From NCBI RefSeq assembly GCF_008933165.1, contig NZ_WBVQ01000001.1, positions 1,240,001 to 1,304,000 on the forward strand: a stretch of DNA of 64,000 nt, given 5' to 3'. The notes below the pieces were generated by a model, which was not told where the DNA came from, made no database searches, and saw only the letters and a list, made by a program, of their open reading frames with translations. Of the stretch, positions 18,450 to 26,271 are shown in pieces. Numbering within the stretch: the first letter of the stretch is position 1; each line of letters begins with the position of its first letter. The position numbers and the translations under genes are program-made. Source of the DNA: Phaeocystidibacter marisrubri. Its GTDB lineage: Bacteria > Bacteroidota > Bacteroidia > Flavobacteriales > Schleiferiaceae.

Positions 18450-20570
18450 TTACTCTTGAATGTGTTGCACAGGAAGCGTGATTATGAAGGTTGTTCCCTC
18501 ATTGGCTACCGATTCAACATCAATTGTTCCTTGATGATTCTTGATGATATTGTAAACAATGGATAGACCGAGCCCCGTTCCTTCGCCCACAGGCTTGGTG
18601 GTGAAGAAAGGTTCGAATATTTTCTTGCGAATGTCTTCTGGCATCCCTGGACCATTGTCTTTAAATCGCACTTCCACACGGTCGTTCGGAAGTGGTCGGG
18701 TTGAGATTAGTATCTCCCCTTTCTCCTTTTGATCTGGATTACTCTTAATGGCTTGTGCTGCATTGGTAAGAATGTTCATGAAGACCTGATTCAATTTGCC
18801 CGCATAACACTCAATCTTCGGCAGCTCTCCATAATCCTTCTTCAATTCGATGATATCCTTAATACTGTTGTTGAGTAGAATCAAGGTGCTATCCAGACCT
18901 TCGTGAAGGTTTACAAACTTAATGTCTTGCTCGTCTACCCTAGAGAATACTTTTAATCCCTTGATAATTTCCACCGTTCGGTCTGTACCGTCTTGCATTC
19001 CTTGAAGCAAGTCGTCTATTTCTTCGATGATGTATTCAAACTCAATTTCCTTCTTGAACTTCTCTAGCTCTTCTATGGTTGCTAGATTCTTGCTTTCTAC
19101 AATCTTGTTCTCCAACCACTCAAGAAGCTCGCGAAGATCGTCCATGTCTCTTCTTAGCGGACCGATATTCGCCGAGATAAAGTTTACAGGGTTGTTGATT
19201 TCGTGGGCGATGCCGGCTGTTAGCTGACCCAATGAGGCCATTTTCTCTGCATCTACCAATTGACTTTGAGCTTCCTTCAGATTGGAAAGTGTTCTCTCCA
19301 ACTCTTTGGTTCGCTCTTTCACCATAGATTCCAACATCTCGTTCTGTTCACGAACGATTTTCTCATTCTCCTTGGAAACTCTAAGGGCTTCTTCTTGAGA
19401 GGCTTCTTTCTCTTTTTTCAAGGTATTGATGCGGTCTGCCAAGGCAATGGAAAGCAAGATAGCTTCCAGTCCCGAACCAATTTCAATGATGCTTTTGGTA
19501 AGGAAGGTGTATTCAATCACTCCAAAATTTCGAAGGGCGAAAACGAAAATCCCTGCTAAGAATACGGTCCATGCAATCAAGAAAAACTTAGCCGGTCTAT
19601 ACCCTTTCTTGGCAATAATGCTGATGAACACTAAAGCGTACAAACTCACGGTAAGCGCTCCTGTATCTACCAAGGTGTAACTCAATGCTACGAAGTCGAA
19701 GACATACGTAACCATGGCCAAGGCATAGAGCAATTGAAAGAACACGAGTCCCTTGTACAACTTGGGCGTAAATCGCTTAGGTTGAACAAATATCTTCGCA
19801 AATTCAATGGCCGTAAATCCGGTGAATGCCGAGAAGAAAACAACGCTTCCGTTATACCATGCCGGTGAATTCGGGAACATGTAATGAAAGGTCCATCCCT
19901 CTAAAGATCCTTGCGTTAATCCGATTGAAAGAATATACAAGATGTACCACAAGTAGCTCTTATCCTTTGTGGTGATATAGATAAACAAGTTGTAGAAGAA
20001 CATCACGAAGATCACACCGAAGTACAATCCAAGAAAAACTTGTTTGTTGCCGTTGTCTAGCGAAACTGATTGAATATCCCCTATTCTGAGCGGTAAAAAG
20101 AGCTGATCTTTACTTCTCACTCGCATGTAGATGACCTTACTTTCCCCCTTTTCTAGGGTGATGGGAAATAAGAAAGTAGGATGATCTACGGGCCGCTCAG
20201 AATACTTGTATCGATCACCTGCTACATAGGTTGGCAGACCAGTTGAATCCATGTAAACTTCAATGGAATCAATCATTGGGAATTCGAGCTGCAAGTAGAA
20301 ATGGTCGTGGTAGCTCTCATTCTTAAGAGGAATACGAATCCAATATGCCGCTTCATCGCGGTTAAAATTCAGGACTTTCTCATTGCCCAATTCATAGGGC
20401 GCATTCAGTGCTTCCTTAAATCCAGCCTTGGAAGTAGAGTCTCTCCAAACCCCTGCAGATTCGCCCAAATAAGCTAAATCTCCTGATTGAATGATCCATT
20501 GAGATTCTGTGGATTGGGAAATCCCCAACACAGAACAAAGGGAGAGAAAGAGTAGTACAAGAGTCCTCAT
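18450..20570 (-). CDS. 7TMR-DISM sensor histidine kinase
   Basis: A 706-residue inner-membrane sensor. Residues 1-20 are a signal peptide; about 25-170 form the extracytoplasmic 7TMR-DISM beta domain ([31 protein letters not shown]), a jelly-roll often thought to bind carbohydrates or other small ligands. About 178-378 hold seven membrane helices. A coiled coil (380-440) joins the kinase: His456 in [14 protein letters not shown], the N box ([15 protein letters not shown]), DNGPGMPE and GTGLGLSIV. The kinase core resembles the NtrB-like HPK4 group. It begins 10 bp after the acyltransferase-like gene and ends 5 bp before the receiver-kinase gene. The order implies that it senses a signal linked to the two upstream enzymes, which is inference. 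Confidence 0.92.
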   Translation of the reverse strand: MRTLVLLFLSLCSVLGISQSTESQWIIQSGDLAYLGESAGVWRDSTSKAGFKEALNAPYELGNEKVLNFNRDEAAYWIRIPLKNESYHDHFYLQLEFPMIDSIEVYMDSTGLPTYVAGDRYKYSERPVDHPTFLFPITLEKGESKVIYMRVRSKDQLFLPLRIGDIQSVSLDNGNKQVFLGLYFGVIFVMFFYNLFIYITTKDKSYLWYILYILSIGLTQGSLEGWTFHYMFPNSPAWYNGSVVFFSAFTGFTAIEFAKIFVQPKRFTPKLYKGLVFFQLLYALAMVTYVFDFVALSYTLVDTGALTVSLYALVFISIIAKKGYRPAKFFLIAWTVFLAGIFVFALRNFGVIEYTFLTKSIIEIGSGLEAILLSIALADRINTLKKEKEASQEEALRVSKENEKIVREQNEMLESMVKERTKELERTLSNLKEAQSQLVDAEKMASLGQLTAGIAHEINNPVNFISANIGPLRRDMDDLRELLEWLENKIVESKNLATIEELEKFKKEIEFEYIIEEIDDLLQGMQDGTDRTVEIIKGLKVFSRVDEQDIKFVNLHEGLDSTLILLNNSIKDIIELKKDYGELPKIECYAGKLNQVFMNILTNAAQAIKSNPDQKEKGEILISTRPLPNDRVEVRFKDNGPGMPEDIRKKIFEPFFTTKPVGEGTGLGLSIVYNIIKNHQGTIDVESVANEGTTFIITLPVQHIQE

Positions 20571-20579
20571 TATGCGTGG

Positions 20580-21356
20580 CTAGCTAGCCGAGATTTGAGA
20601 AAATGGATCCTTGAATTCATTAGGTTTGATATTGGGAAGAAGTAAGTCGTACTCCACTTCCACTTCAATTCTTCTACCTGGTGAAACTTCGGTGGTAACT
20701 TGTTGTAGGTTTTGGCGGAGTTCTTGGATTTTCCGCTGTTCAGAACCGCGAGCGTGTTCCAGTGTGCTGGTATCTTCCAAGAGAACAGCGGTTGCCAAGA
20801 GGTCTAGTTTGGGATAATAGAAGGTTCCTTGATTTCCAACTTCGGTGAGAATTTTACAACCCACTCGTTCTGCCCATCGTACCGTATACGGTGCACACAA
20901 AGCGAAAAGCGATTTAATTCCGAGCTGCTCGGTTATCACGGCACCTGCTCGTGTAGCAAAAAAGCTACCCACGCCCAATCCCGCTACTTCAATACTGTTC
21001 CACAATCCGCACAATTCTCCAGTACCATCAATGGAAAGCTTCTTAACGAGATCGTAGATCTTATTGTCCATGAACCCCGTAGCTTCTTCTATGGGAAGCT
21101 GTTGAGTACCGCCAGCAGCGTGAACCCGAGCTCCGCCGTAGACTTTTTTTCCGTCTAACGACTCAACAATGATTACAAATACGGCTGGATTATAGGCCCA
21201 TGCATGATTCGCCGAGGTCACCTTTTTCACACCGTGAACCTCCAATACCTTTCGGTGGCCATCAATGAATTTTTGTGAACTCTCGGGATCGTCTACAGCT
21301 CTAAATGCACGGATTCTTACCTCCGGCTGTTTATCCAGCTCAATCATTTGTTCCAA
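20580..21356 (-). CDS. GNAT/autoinducer-synthase-like acyltransferase, function unknown
   Basis: A 258-residue soluble protein. I read it as a GNAT-fold protein of the N-acyl-amino-acid/acyl-homoserine-lactone synthase type: an N-terminal RIRAFRAVDDPE, a substrate strand (AVFVIIVES), GGARVHA at residues 74-80 in the place of the G-x-RL strand of LuxI-like enzymes, an acidic-aromatic stretch (ELCGLWNSIEVAG, 114-126), and a GNAT-like helix-strand (TRAGAVITEQLGIKSLFALCAP, then RVGCKI). A C-terminal extension (about 198-258) adds a charged helix. The assignment is by pattern only and the substrate is unknown. Its start overlaps the E1-like gene by 17 bp, so translation is coupled, and a sensor kinase follows 10 bp later. 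It might acylate or modify a product activated by the E1-like partner. Confidence 0.55.
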   Translation of the reverse strand: MEQMIELDKQPEVRIRAFRAVDDPESSQKFIDGHRKVLEVHGVKKVTSANHAWAYNPAVFVIIVESLDGKKVYGGARVHAAGGTQQLPIEEATGFMDNKIYDLVKKLSIDGTGELCGLWNSIEVAGLGVGSFFATRAGAVITEQLGIKSLFALCAPYTVRWAERVGCKILTEVGNQGTFYYPKLDLLATAVLLEDTSTLEHARGSEQRKIQELRQNLQQVTTEVSPGRRIEVEVEYDLLLPNIKPNEFKDPFSQISAS

Positions 21357-22431
21357 TCAACTGTTCCAAATCTACATAGTACCTTCCTGATGCCAAAGTA
21401 TTCCCAAGTAATATCCTTCGAGCACTATCCGTCATCATGGCACCTCCCAAGGTCACAGCTGAAGCCAGTTGAGGCCAAGTGGTGATGGTTTTGCCTATCT
21501 CAGCGAATGAGCTCTTTGCCCTATCCGACGCCATGGGATAGTCGACCAAAGTAAAGAGCAAATTGCGTTTATCTTCAGGAGTAAAAGTGGCTGGATCTTT
21601 ACCTTCAAATGCAGCTAACTTTCCATGAAAGATAGGTCTATCACTTTCTAAATCAAAGCGCTCCACATCCACCATGCCGCGATCACTCGTATCCATGATC
21701 ACAGGCAATTTCATCTTTTTAGCAATGTGGCGAACGGCAATTTTAATGGGTAGTGAATCACATTCTTCTACCAACAAATCCAGACCTGACATGAAGGAAA
21801 CCGCATTCTCAGGGGTTACACCTTCGTCGTAGATTTCCACATGTAAATAAGGATTGATTTGTGCTATTTCTCGTGCGGCAATCACTGTTTTGGGCATCCC
21901 AAGCTGATGGACGCCTGCACGCAAGCGATTCAGATTGCTCAAGTCCAAGGTGTCAAAATCTGCAATGCGAATCGTACCTCCAACGTTCTCCATGGCTAAG
22001 GTCACTGCCGCGGCTTGCCCCACAGAGAGTCCAATGACACCAATGGTCTTTCCTGAGAGAATCTTCTGCTCTTCTGGAGTAATCTTAAACTGATTCCGAG
22101 AAGTCACGACCTCTCTATACATCTCCTCATTGAGAACTCGAACTACGGTATCCAACCATGGATAGTAAACCCAGTTGCCCATAGCGTTAGAGGAATCCGA
22201 AATAAATGCTTCAATCGCATCCTTCAACTCATCCTCTGTATAAGGCTGCGTTGGACGTTTTATCTTCAACCACTCTCCAATCTGAGTGTGATACTGATCC
22301 AAAACGTTTGTAGGACCTTCATCCATTATGGCCTCTGGTAGTGCCGCTGAATCTGTTACAGGTTGAATAACAGGACGTACGGCGAAGCCACGAATATCGG
22401 AAGATGCTAATTCCGTAAACGTATCATTCAT
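21340..22431 (-). CDS. E1-like (ThiF/MoeB family) adenylyltransferase
   Basis: A 363-residue protein. After an N-terminal helical region (1-125) comes an E1/ThiF Rossmann domain: GVIGLSVGQAAAV (131-143), the nucleotide-binding IADFDTLDLSNLNRLRAG (156-173) and LLVEECDS (219-226). It ends with VTLGGAMMTDSARRILLG and SGRYYVDLEQL. E1-like enzymes adenylate a carboxyl group, on a small protein or a small molecule. The form recalls the Rv1355c/MoeY-type proteins in which such a domain is fused to a nitroreductase-like domain; that second domain is missing here. There are no zinc-binding CxxC pairs as in MoeB/ThiF. It leads a five-gene operon with an acyltransferase-like protein and three signalling proteins, and no molybdopterin or thiamine genes are near, so a biosynthetic role in those pathways is unlikely. 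Confidence 0.75.
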   Translation of the reverse strand: MNDTFTELASSDIRGFAVRPVIQPVTDSAALPEAIMDEGPTNVLDQYHTQIGEWLKIKRPTQPYTEDELKDAIEAFISDSSNAMGNWVYYPWLDTVVRVLNEEMYREVVTSRNQFKITPEEQKILSGKTIGVIGLSVGQAAAVTLAMENVGGTIRIADFDTLDLSNLNRLRAGVHQLGMPKTVIAAREIAQINPYLHVEIYDEGVTPENAVSFMSGLDLLVEECDSLPIKIAVRHIAKKMKLPVIMDTSDRGMVDVERFDLESDRPIFHGKLAAFEGKDPATFTPEDKRNLLFTLVDYPMASDRAKSSFAEIGKTITTWPQLASAVTLGGAMMTDSARRILLGNTLASGRYYVDLEQLIGTND

Positions 22432-22544
22432 TGGTGTTGTTCTAGTAGGTTTGAGAGTAAAGTTGAGAACTTTTCAAACTCAATGCTGCCGAATTTACAA
22501 GAATTTGAATTGTTTCAATAATTTTATGCTCCAGAGGATAACAC

Positions 22545-23018
22545 ATGAACGAAGAAATAAAAACCAAGATCTCAATCTTATACGTTGACGACGAAGAGAA
22601 TAACTTGAGGTCATTCAAAGCTACATTTCGCAGAATTTACGACGTTCACACGGCGATTTCTGGAGATGAAGGCTTAAAAATCCTTTCGGAGAATCCTATT
22701 CAAGTCATTATTACCGACCAAAGAATGCCGGAAATGACAGGAATCGAATTTCTCTCCAAGGTGCTTGAAAAGGATAGAGAGCCGATGCGAATGCTACTTA
22801 CGGGATATTCCGATATCAACGCGGTAATTGACTCTATCAACAAAGGACAGGTATATCGATACCTCACCAAACCGTGGAATGAAGATGAACTTCGCAGCGC
22901 TATTGAATCGGCCTATGAAGTTTACTCTCTCCGAAAAGAAAACAAGGAGCTTCTGAAGAAATTGGAAATCGCCAACGACCAGCTTGAATTCTTGCTTAGA
23001 CAGCGGTTGTTATCTTAA
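22545..23018 (+). CDS. Receiver-domain response regulator, paralogue of the hybrid kinase receiver
   Basis: A 157-residue protein: receiver (8-125; Asp58 in IITDQRMPEMTG, MLLTGYSD, YLTKPWNED) followed by a short coiled tail (KENKELLKKLEIANDQLEFLLRQR) with no DNA-binding or catalytic output. Its receiver matches that of the hybrid kinase at 17341-18444 at most positions, and it is transcribed divergently from the operon that contains that kinase, 113 bp from the E1-like gene. It probably shares the same phosphodonor and may act by dimerisation. It is followed after 8 bp by the Rrf2-type regulator. Confidence 0.88.
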   Translation: MNEEIKTKISILYVDDEENNLRSFKATFRRIYDVHTAISGDEGLKILSENPIQVIITDQRMPEMTGIEFLSKVLEKDREPMRMLLTGYSDINAVIDSINKGQVYRYLTKPWNEDELRSAIESAYEVYSLRKENKELLKKLEIANDQLEFLLRQRLLS

Positions 23019-23026
23019 TCACTTAG

Positions 23027-23497
23027 ATGCTTTCAAAAAAATCAAAATACGCCATCAATGCCCTTGTCTATCTCGCTAAACAGGAAGACAATCGCATGGT
23101 GGTTATCCAAGAGATTGCGGAAGAGGAAAAAATCCCCCGTAAATTTCTAGAGGCCATTCTCCTCGATTTGAAGAGAAATGGAATTTTGGGATCCAAGCAA
23201 GGAAAAGGCGGAGGGTATTACCTCTTGCAGCGTCCCAACGAAATCAATCTCGCCGATGTAATGCGCTTGTTTGATGGCCCCATCGCTCTTCTCCCCTGTG
23301 CGACGTACAAGTTTTTTGAGCGCTGTGAAGAATGTGTAGATGTGGAAACCTGTGGTATTAGAGATGCCATGGTGGAGCTTCGAAATCAAACCGTTAACTT
23401 CCTGAAGGCCACCTCTCTAGAGGATATACTCCTACGTGAGGGTCAGCTGACTGAAGGTTCCAGAGAGACACGTCAACCGCACAAATCACAAGCTTAA
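23027..23497 (+). CDS. Rrf2 family transcriptional regulator with a four-cysteine cluster
   Basis: A 156-residue protein. The N-terminal winged helix (YAINALVYLAKQ, IQEIAEEEKIPRKFLEAILLDLKRNGIL, GKGGGYYLL) is the standard Rrf2 signature. Cys91, Cys100, Cys103 and Cys109 (LLPCATYKFFERCEECVDVETCG) lie where IscR and NsrR hold an iron-sulfur cluster, so redox, NO or cysteine sensing is likely. It follows the receiver gene by 8 bp. A lipoprotein gene and cystathionine beta-synthase come after, so control of sulfur amino-acid metabolism is a reasonable guess, though not shown. Confidence 0.9.
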   Translation: MLSKKSKYAINALVYLAKQEDNRMVVIQEIAEEEKIPRKFLEAILLDLKRNGILGSKQGKGGGYYLLQRPNEINLADVMRLFDGPIALLPCATYKFFERCEECVDVETCGIRDAMVELRNQTVNFLKATSLEDILLREGQLTEGSRETRQPHKSQA

Positions 23498-23581
23498 CCT
23501 TTCCGTAAAGGCATCCGTAGGACCATTCCTATGGAGTACCCAACCTTTCATTGTAAATTGCCGGTTCTAAATGAATCAGAC

Positions 23582-24022
23582 ATGAACTTGAAAAGAGTTG
23601 TTCTCCCCGTTGTTGCTATGAGCGCACTGATGTTCAGTTGCAGTTCATCCCCAAAACTCGACACTCCCGTTCACTCCGAATGGAAAGTGTCTCATATTGA
23701 AGGGTTTTCTAACGACATTCCTGCTGAAAACACTCCTACACTTCGAATGGTCATGACACATGCGTCAGGCAGTTCTGCTTGCAATCAGTACACGGGAACA
23801 TTCTCGTTGTCTGGTAATGAACTTGTGTTCAATGATATGGTGAGCACGCGTAAAATGTGCACCCCTGAACTGATGGAAGTTGAAGTGGCCTATTTAGACG
23901 CCCTCCGCTCTGTGAAGAAATGGGAAATTATTGACCAACAGCTCCATCTGAAGAACAATGACAATTCTACTCTGTTGACTTTTGCATTCTCGCAGCCAAT
24001 CAACGAAGAAGAAGAATACTAA
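23582..24022 (+). CDS. META domain lipoprotein
   Basis: A 146-residue protein from the ATG at 23582 (MNLKRVVLPVVAMSALMFSC); an ORF start 17 codons upstream gives an unconvincing leader. The lipobox LMFSC predicts a lipoprotein. The rest has the META/HslJ pattern: a strand with W (SEWKVSHIEG), TLRMVMTHASGSSACNQYTGTFSLSGNELVF (the characteristic G-x-ACNxYxG core) and a MVSTRKMCTPELMEVE-like block (the MACxxxxMxxE motif). META-domain proteins are envelope proteins linked to stress or antibiotic tolerance. The stop codon lies 25 bp before the cystathionine beta-synthase start. Confidence 0.85.
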   Translation: MNLKRVVLPVVAMSALMFSCSSSPKLDTPVHSEWKVSHIEGFSNDIPAENTPTLRMVMTHASGSSACNQYTGTFSLSGNELVFNDMVSTRKMCTPELMEVEVAYLDALRSVKKWEIIDQQLHLKNNDNSTLLTFAFSQPINEEEEY

Positions 24023-24047
24023 GCATACAGCCTCAGAGCTGAACGAT

Positions 24048-25421
24048 ATGAAGGAAAACGTGAAGATTTACGATAACATTTTGGAAACCATTGGCAACAC
24101 TCCAATGGTGCGTTTGAATAAAATTGCTGAAGACATTCCAGGGACGGTTCTAGCCAAAGTGGAATACTTCAATCCAGGGCATTCTGTGAAGGATAGAATG
24201 GCTTTGAAAATGATTGAAGATGCTGAGGCTAGAGGGGAATTGAAGCCTGGAGGAACCATCATTGAATGTACTTCTGGAAACACTGGAATGGGCCTTGCCC
24301 TTGCCGCGGTTGTGAAAGGTTACAAGTTGATTTGTACCATGAGCGACAAGCAGAGCAAGGAGAAGATGGACATCCTTCGCGCTATGGGAGCAGAAATTTA
24401 CGTTTGTCCGACGAACGTAGCTCCAGAACACCCTGAGAGTTATTACTCCGTTGCCACTCGTTTGGCTTCAGAAATACCCAACAGTTTCTATCCTTATCAG
24501 TACGATAACCTCTCCAACCGAGAGGCACATTACGAATCTACGGGACCTGAGATCTGGGATCAGACCGATGGCAAAATCACCCACTTTGTTGTAGGTGTAG
24601 GTACGGGAGGCACCATCTCTGGTGTAGCAAAGTACTTGAAAGAACAAAATCCGAATGTGAAGATTTGGGGAGTAGATAGCTACGGCTCAGTCTTTAAGAA
24701 GTACCACGAAACGGGTGAATTTGACGAGAAAGAAATCTACTCGTACATCACAGAAGGTATTGGTGAAGACATCCTTCCCAAGAATGTGGATTTCGATTTG
24801 ATTGATCACTTTGAGAAAGTAACCGACCGGGACGGTGCATTGACCACCCGCGAATTGGCGAAGAAAGAGGGTCTGCTTCTTGGATGGTCGGCAGGATCTG
24901 CCTTCCAAGCCATTCGTCAGATGAAGCACGAACTCGACGAGAACAGTGTAGTGGTGGTTCTCTTCCACGATCACGGTTCGCGTTACGTAGGAAAGATTTT
25001 CAACGATGACTGGATGGAAGAACGCGGCTTCTTGAACCACAAAAACAAGATGGCGAAGGATTTGGTTGATAAGCACCGCCACCTTCCCCTACTTACCGTG
25101 AATTCCTTTGAACCATTGGATCACGCCATTCAACTAATGCGAAAACATCAAGTGTCTCAACTTCCAGTAAAAGAAGGAGGACAATTTGTTGGATCCTTGA
25201 ACGACACCAAAGTTCTTCAGGCCATTCTGGACAATCCTGAGAACAAAGACAAGCCAATTAGTGCTGTAATGGATGCTCCATTCCCTATCGTACAACCGAC
25301 AGATGAGATTCGTTCCGTTGCAGCCAAACTCGATAAAAACACTGGAGCAGCCCTCGTGAAATTTGGAGAAGATGAATACCACATCCTCTCTCGCCACGAT
25401 TTGGTTGCTGCATTGAGCTAA
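24048..25421 (+). CDS. Cystathionine beta-synthase (PLP enzyme with C-terminal CBS domains)
   Basis: A 457-residue protein; the start at 24048 (MKENVKIYDNILETIGNTPM) puts the conserved N-terminus first, whereas an upstream ATG would overlap the META gene. It should condense serine (or O-acetylserine) with homocysteine or sulfide using PLP. Lys48 in GHSVKDRMA is the expected PLP lysine; TSGNTGMGLA binds the substrate carboxylate and VGVGTGGTISG the PLP phosphate. Residues about 335-457 form a pair of CBS domains (SQLPVKEGGQFVGSL, ISAVMDAPFPIV, HDLVAALS), which regulate the enzyme. There is no heme-binding N-terminal extension. Cystathionine synthesis versus cysteine synthesis cannot be decided from sequence alone; the CBS domains favour the former. 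Confidence 0.9.
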   Translation: MKENVKIYDNILETIGNTPMVRLNKIAEDIPGTVLAKVEYFNPGHSVKDRMALKMIEDAEARGELKPGGTIIECTSGNTGMGLALAAVVKGYKLICTMSDKQSKEKMDILRAMGAEIYVCPTNVAPEHPESYYSVATRLASEIPNSFYPYQYDNLSNREAHYESTGPEIWDQTDGKITHFVVGVGTGGTISGVAKYLKEQNPNVKIWGVDSYGSVFKKYHETGEFDEKEIYSYITEGIGEDILPKNVDFDLIDHFEKVTDRDGALTTRELAKKEGLLLGWSAGSAFQAIRQMKHELDENSVVVVLFHDHGSRYVGKIFNDDWMEERGFLNHKNKMAKDLVDKHRHLPLLTVNSFEPLDHAIQLMRKHQVSQLPVKEGGQFVGSLNDTKVLQAILDNPENKDKPISAVMDAPFPIVQPTDEIRSVAAKLDKNTGAALVKFGEDEYHILSRHDLVAALS

Positions 25422-25424
25422 TCC

Positions 25425-26210
25425 ATGAATCTCACAGATCAATTCGGAAGAAATGTGGAGGTACCAAAGGATCCTCAGAGGATTATCAGTTTGGTACCTT
25501 CACAAACCGAATTACTTGCTGATTTACACCTCGACTCACGAGTAGTAGGAATCACGCGATTTTGTGAGCGCCCCCGTGAGTGGTTCTATCGAAAAGCTCG
25601 AGTGGGAGGCACCAAAGACGTGGATATTGAACGTATCAATGCGCTCAAACCCGATTTGATAATCGGGAATGCCGAGGAGAACACCAAGCCCATTATTTCC
25701 AAACTGGAACAACTCTATCCCGTTTGGATGAGTGATGTTAAAACACTCGAACAGGCCTACGAGATGATGGAACAAATTGGCTTCATCACAACTAGAGCCG
25801 ACTCTGCCACAGATTGGGTACATCGTATTCGCGAACAATTTGAAATCTTCAAGACGCCCAAAACTGGAGATAGAATTCTCTATCTCATTTGGCAAGACCC
25901 GTGGATGGCAGTAGGCAGAGACACCTTCATTCACGATATGATCGAAAAAGCAGGCTTTGAAAACTGTATTACGGAACCCGATTCACGCTACCCTACCCTA
26001 ACCGAAGTAGAGATTGCAAACTATAATCCGGATTGGGTGTTCTTGAGTTCAGAACCTTATCCTTTTAACGAAAAGCACCTGGGAGAATTTGAACAAAACC
26101 TTCACTTGCAAGCTAAACTCGTGGATGGAGGAATGTTCAGTTGGTATGGGACTCGACTCTATCACTCACCCAATTACTTTGCTCAACTGAGGAGAGAGTT
26201 GAAATTGTAA
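25425..26210 (+). CDS. BtuF-like helical-backbone metal receptor without a signal peptide
   Basis: A 261-residue protein starting 3 bp after cystathionine beta-synthase. The BtuF/FhuD-like pattern is clear: RIISLVPSQTELLADLHLDSRVVGITRFC, then DVDIERINALKPDLIIGNAEEN, the linker-helix region, and LIWQDPWMAVGRDTFIHDMIEKAGFEN, typical of class III (vitamin B12, heme or siderophore) binding proteins. Unlike the usual periplasmic receptor it starts directly in the mature domain with no signal peptide or lipobox, so it seems cytoplasmic. No permease or ATPase adjoins. A cobalamin-related role is a guess from the family. Confidence 0.78.
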   Translation: MNLTDQFGRNVEVPKDPQRIISLVPSQTELLADLHLDSRVVGITRFCERPREWFYRKARVGGTKDVDIERINALKPDLIIGNAEENTKPIISKLEQLYPVWMSDVKTLEQAYEMMEQIGFITTRADSATDWVHRIREQFEIFKTPKTGDRILYLIWQDPWMAVGRDTFIHDMIEKAGFENCITEPDSRYPTLTEVEIANYNPDWVFLSSEPYPFNEKHLGEFEQNLHLQAKLVDGGMFSWYGTRLYHSPNYFAQLRRELKL

Positions 26211-26236
26211 TGCGGAATACCTGACTATCCGTATCC

Positions 26237-26244
26237 TATATTTG
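26237..26244 (+). promoter_or_regulatory. Promoter -7 box of the RND exporter gene
   Basis: TATATTTG is an exact match to the Bacteroidota -7 consensus TAnnTTTG, 27 bp before the GTG start at 26272. No clear -33 TTG is seen at the usual spacing. It supports the GTG start and a separate transcript. Confidence 0.5.
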
Positions 26245-26271
26245 AAGTATTAACTCGATCTCTATCCTGAC

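Noticed and set aside
21340-22431. MoeB or ThiF for molybdopterin or thiamine synthesis
   Set aside because: Zinc-site CxxC pairs are missing, the N-terminal extension is unusual, and no pathway genes adjoin.
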